From the NCBI GenBank assembly GCA_008921705.1, contig VFFE01008422.1, positions 929,292 to 993,291 of the forward strand: a stretch of 64,000 nucleotides of DNA, read 5' to 3'. Below the pieces are notes generated by a model, which was not told the origin of the DNA, did not search any database, and was given only the letters and a program-made list of their open reading frames with translations. Position 1 is the first letter of the stretch. The number at the start of each line of letters is the position of its first letter. Below are positions 59,930-64,000 of this stretch, piece by piece. Position numbers and translations under genes: made by a program. Origin of the DNA: Burhinus oedicnemus. Taxonomy: Eukaryota > Chordata > Aves > Charadriiformes > Burhinidae.

Positions 59930-61212
59930 CTGAAAACAAAACTTACAAATCAGTTAATAGGTTAGTATCAAAATTACCTGAAGTGAGGATGAGAAAAAGT
60001 ATTCTGTATTTTAAAGGACAAACTGAATTCAAAGACTATCCAAAGGCTGCTTAGCAAAAAAATTATTCCTGAACTTCTCAGTCAGTGATAAGAACTCACT
60101 AAAAATACCTGCACTATAGAATAATTTTAGTCAGGTGGGCTACTCCAAAACCCATTTCCTCTAAGAGAGTAAGGCTTGGTACAGTCCAAGCTCCTGTTTG
60201 ATTCAGAGCATACCTAAAAGAACAGCAAGCAGTGGCAGTAGTCTGGCTCAGGTCCACATCACTGGGGGAAGAAATCCAGTCCAGTATCTTTAAGAATTTA
60301 GACATGAACACTTGAAACCACTGTAGCACAGACGCAGTCAGTGCTTTTCAAAAATGAGACAGAAATGAGCAACAATGTGGAAACTCACACATTCTGGAAA
60401 GATGTGAAATAGAGTTGTGGCTTTCTGACTGAATTTTTCATGGGAGAGAAGCCAGAAGTTTGAGCAATCCATCTTGAGGTCAGCAGACAGAAGTAATGCC
60501 TCTCATGAATCTCCTCTTTCCTGAATTTCCAGGCATCTCAAGGCTGCATTGTATTTCCCTAGGGGTCTAGTGGCTTCGAAATGTATTTAGAGATTCTAGC
60601 TAAATGAAAAGTGACTGTTAGCAAACTCATTTTCCACTTTCCATCTCTCATCCATCTCTCTTCTCTGTGAAAATATAAAAATAAACCTAGCTGCAGCTGA
60701 ACACTGATTTTCCCTATTATAGTGGTCAAAAGTGTCAAAGTTAGACTGGTGGGTTTTTTTGTTCTGCAGCTTGCGTTTAATCAATCTAAAGTAGAAATTT
60801 AAAGAAGAAAATACAACCATTTTATATTTGCAGTTCATTAAACAGCTTATTAACAGAATATGTTCTTTAGTCACAGTCACAGACAGTGACTACATTCACA
60901 TTCATACATTCACTTCCTGCTAGCACCATTACAAAGCTGAGAAAACCTCAGAGTTTACACTATTCCAGCTAAGGCAATCACAGCCCATATATTAATTCAA
61001 GGATTAAACTCTGCTTCCATAAATGTAGATTAGAAGGCAGATCCTTGGTGTATGGGTGAGACAAAATCCACTCAACCTGTGGAAAAACTGCACTTACCTA
61101 CTGAAGCCCAGTCACCAGCTTGCACAGTCCAATCAGAAGAAGCAAGCACAATACTGTACCTTTTCAGCTGGCCAGTCACAAAGTACAGGTAGGAAACTGG
61201 AGTTGCTCCCAG
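59930..61212. other. Unique sequence, possibly intronic
   Basis: A minus-strand interval at 60214-60261 (48 nt, acceptor TTTCTTCCCCCAG, donor TTTTAG/GTATGC) is open in one frame, but its outgoing phase does not fit the exon at 59818. Nothing else recognised. Confidence 0.4.
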
Positions 61213-62360
61213 CAAGTAACACAGAATTGTAGAATGGGTTGCATTAGAAGGGCCCTTAAAAGGTCACCTAGTCCAACCCCCTTGCCCTGGGCAGGAACAT
61301 CTTTCACTAGATCAGGTTGCTCAAAGCCCCATCCAACCTGACCTTAAACACTTCAAGGAATGAGGCACCCAGTTCTTTGGGTAACCTGTTCCAATGTCTC
61401 ACCACCCTCATTGTGAAAAATGTCTTCCATATATCCAATCTAAATCTACCCTCTTTCAGTTTCAGAAAGTCTTTCTCTGACTTTCTGGTAAGTTGCCTCC
61501 TTTATCTCTTGAAAGGTTGCAATAAGGTCTCCCTGTAGCCTCCTCTTCTACTGGCTGAACAACACCAACTCTCTCAGCCTTTCCTCATAGGAGAGGTGTT
61601 CCATGCCTCTGATCATTTTCATGGCTGTCCTCTGGACCTGATCCAACAGGTCCATGTCTTTCTTGTACTGAGGACCCCAGATCTGCATGTAGTACTGCAG
61701 GTAGGGTCACACGAGAGCACAGTAGAGGAAGACAGTCATGTCCCTTAATCTGCTGGCCATGCTTCTTTTGATGCAGGCCAGGATATGATTAACTTTCTGG
61801 GCTGCAAGCGCACATTGGTAGCTCATATCTCATTTTTCATCTACCAATATCCCCAAGTCTTTCTCTGCAGGGCTGCTCTCAACCCATTTACCACCCAACC
61901 TGTACTGATGACTGCCCTTGTTGAACTTCACAAAGTTCACATTGGCCCACTTCTCCAGCCTATCAAGATCCTTCTGGATGGCATTCCTCCCTCTACCATA
62001 TCAACTGCACTACTCAGCTTGCTGTCATCTGCAAACTTGCTGAAAAATGCCTTTTGAATAGGTGCCAGATCTCTTCTGCTCCTTTATCCCCAAGGGCAGT
62101 TTCTCAGGGTGTCCCTGCCACTAGTTCCTTAAACAACTGAAAGTTCACTTTCCTAAGGTTTAGGGTCCTTTCACCTGGCCCATATACCTCAAGATCATGA
62201 ATTCCATGAGGGCACGATCACTGCAACTTGGGCTACCACCAGCCTAAACCCCTCCCAACAAGTTCCTCTGCACTGGTGAGCAACAGGTCCAGTAATGCAT
62301 CTCCTCTGTTTGGGCTTTCTATTGTCTGGATTAGGTTGTTAATGCAAGTAATGATATAGT
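61213..62360 (-). mobile_element. CR1 LINE with an internal deletion
   Basis: Begins ACAGAATTGTAGAATGGGTT (diverged 3' tail in reverse complement), followed by the UTR and RT C-terminus up to the motif C area (complement of CTGTCATCTGCAAACTTGCTG, about 62020-62041). From about 62080 it continues with sequence matching the endonuclease-to-RT linker and endonuclease end of the 41.9-kb CR1 (complement of AGCAACAGGTCCAGTAATGC is one match). The upstream half of the RT is therefore missing. Diverged and frame-broken. Confidence 0.88.
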
Positions 62361-63688
62361 AGAACATACCTGGACAAACGCTTCTACAGCTTTTACACTA
62401 AACATGAAGAAAGATTCTGAGAACAAAAGCTGGTCTGTTTCTTCCCCATATCAGTTGCTTTAATTAAATACTAAAATTTTCCTACAACTCTTCTTATTTT
62501 GTTAACTACACTAATTTGTAAAGAGACACAGGCTATTTTTGAAGGAGGCGGGTAAAATTAAAATTGTAAGATCTTACTCTGAGGCCCACGTATAATTAAG
62601 ATTTCACCTCTAGTTCCTACTGCACTAATCATGTACAAGTAGGAAATACAAGTACACTCATACGTGAGCTTCACCAGCAGCAACTTTTAATGGTTTACAA
62701 GGATTACAAAAGCTAACTGGAAAATAATTTTCCTGAGCTGCTGTTACACCTCAAAATTAAATGCCTTTCAGTTTCACCTATTTCCCAAGTCTTCCTTGCT
62801 TGTCACCTACCTACTTTGTGACATTCTGAAAGCGTCTGCACTACAGAGACCGGAAGATCTTGTCCAGTGAATTAGGGTATTTAAAGCAACGCATTTTCTT
62901 TCAAACTGTTAGGAGCTCTGTTGAGTGCCAGACACGGGTATAAAGCAAACAGCACGCCTTGAAGACCTCTGCAAATCATGTCTCTGAAAAAGTTGCAAGA
63001 AGTCAATAGATTCCTGGAGTGAGGGAGTGGAAGCCACAGATGAAGTCATTCCTAATTTTATAGAGCCCAACTGTGCCTATCAGGTTTCACTACATTTTTT
63101 TCTTTTTTTTAAGAACAAACCCCTTAAAACAATGTACATCTTGAAAGACATATTCCTGAAGTATTTTCAATAGAGTATTAAAATTCTTTACAACAATTTA
63201 CATTTTGAAAGGAGTATTCCTGAGGTATTTTGAATTGGGTATTAGGATTCAGAAAAATATACCCTTCTCTACTTCATTTTTACCTTTTCAAATCATTTGC
63301 ATCCTAAAGCCAGAAATGAGATGCACATTGTGTTAAAAGTCTAATCCAGTTTATGATTCCATGAATGAGTCTTATGTTGTTGTTTTTGCCATTTTAACAA
63401 CAGCAATGTACAGACATGCACACATATGCAGCAACTAGGAAAAAGCACAAAGAAAACAGAATATATTTTTCTTATAGACTGAGAAGGATATTTACAGGTG
63501 ATGAAGCAGCATAGCCTGAAATACAAATCTTTCATTAGTTTTCATTACTTATTGCTACAACTTTCAACTTCAGAATTACAACACACTTCTTTACTGTGTT
63601 TTCTACTCAAACACAGGTCTGCAGCTAACCTAAAGACAGCACTTCTGCATTATTTTTTTCCCTTAATGTGGAATAATTTATTTAGCAC
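62361..63688. other. Unique sequence with a diverged tandem duplication
   Basis: Contains the 64-bp tandem pair at 63129-63256. No gene recognised. Confidence 0.5.
63129..63256 (+). repeat. Diverged 64-bp tandem duplication
   Basis: Two adjacent units share the order ACAAT-TACAT-TTGAAAG, ATTCCTGA-GTATTTT and GTATTA--ATTC. Offset is 64 bases, with substitutions in about one position in five by eye. Confidence 0.7.
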
Positions 63689-64000
63689 TGTTGCGAAGGA
63701 TAGCCATGCCATTCGCCAAGCAGAGGGAAGACACAGTCGCTCAATATGAGTGATCAGCATACTTCGTTTATTGAGACACAATCATCAAGCTTTATATGCT
63801 CGTTAATTAGCTCATACATATTACAAAAGCTAAGCTCATTATTGGCTGTTTCCTTAAGAGGTCAGTCCCGCCTCATGTTACTGATCAAAGTTGTTTTCCA
63901 CTAAATTCCCAGGCCAGCATGACCTTCGTAAATTCCTTGTCAGCACCTGGCTCACTGTAATCAGGCCCTTATGCTCACAAGGAGATTGCTTGTACAAATG
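63689..64000 (-). mobile_element. Endogenous retrovirus LTR, antisense, cut by the window end
   Basis: Begins TGTTGCGAAGGATAGCC on the plus strand (the LTR 3' end in reverse). Read on the minus strand it has AATAAA (complement at 63767-63772) and a TATA-like GCATATAAAGC (complement at about 63791-63800), followed by the upstream AT-rich U3. At least 312 bases are present. The U3 start, target duplication and any internal provirus lie outside the window, so it cannot be said whether it is solo. Confidence 0.82.

Noticed and set aside
60109..60213. 105-nt minus-strand exon-like interval next to 60214-60261
   Set aside because: All frames contain a stop before the donor, and the adjacent 48-nt alternative does not match the phase of the next candidate exon.
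1..64000. CRISPR array, bacterial operon, phage or defence system
   Set aside because: No regular spacer-repeat array, no prokaryotic gene organisation; all repeats are retrotransposons, LTRs or simple repeats.
1..64000. tRNA, rRNA or snRNA genes
   Set aside because: No sequence matching internal tRNA promoters or rRNA landmarks was recognised by reading; a covariance-model scan was not possible.

Overview
The window looks like non-coding nuclear DNA from a bird. Its landmarks are chicken-repeat 1 (CR1) LINE retrotransposons and solo LTRs of endogenous retroviruses. Most CR1 copies end in the short ATTCTATGAT-type tail repeat with no poly(A), and several LTRs resemble families that are widespread in birds. 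CR1 also occurs in turtles and crocodilians, so the LTR families rather than CR1 make 'bird' the best reading. There is no operon structure, bacterial gene organisation, CRISPR array or rRNA, and I recognised no tRNA. I did not recognise any host gene with confidence.

Layout. 0-3.1 kb: a CR1 scrap at the left edge, then two LTRs on the minus strand, of which the second (2732-3046) has a perfect 6-bp target duplication. 5.5-6.75 kb: a 5'-truncated minus-strand CR1. 11.67-12.37 kb: a plus-strand solo LTR with a perfect 5-bp target duplication and a TATA box. 13.2 and 17.8 kb: old CR1 fragments. 19.66-20.43 kb: a plus-strand CR1 with a duplicated 5' edge. 21.8-22.3 kb: a minus-strand solo LTR. 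23.1-25.1 kb: a minus-strand CR1 whose reverse transcriptase (RT) keeps one frame with three nonsense codons. 26.85-28.4 kb: a badly decayed plus-strand CR1. 35.3 and 38.5-39.8 kb: minus-strand CR1 copies. 41.9-45.64 kb: the longest CR1, with ORF1 (GDSL-type domain), endonuclease and RT remnants. 45.64-46.78 kb: a plus-strand CR1 meeting it head to head and split by a second copy of the 2.7-kb LTR. 61.2-62.36 kb: an internally deleted CR1. 63.69 kb to the end: a minus-strand LTR cut by the window edge.

Between the repeats is AT-leaning unique sequence. The largest stretch without a visible transposon is 46.8-61.2 kb. It contains two minus-strand candidate coding exons (59818-59929 and 53304-53460) with good splice signals and a single open frame each. 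They are the best evidence that a host transcription unit crosses the right part of the window. The gene is not recognised, and their phases require at least one further exon between them.

How the parts relate: the mobile elements do not form a working system. CR1 ORF1 and ORF2 were the replication machinery, and every copy here is truncated or carries stops and frameshifts. The LTRs are solo, the usual product of LTR-LTR recombination. Order of events can be read at 45.7-46.1 kb (CR1 first, LTR later). I found no previously undescribed biological system. The most useful observations are the nested insertion, the near-full-length CR1 with its GDSL-type domain, the head-to-head CR1 junction, and the exon candidates.
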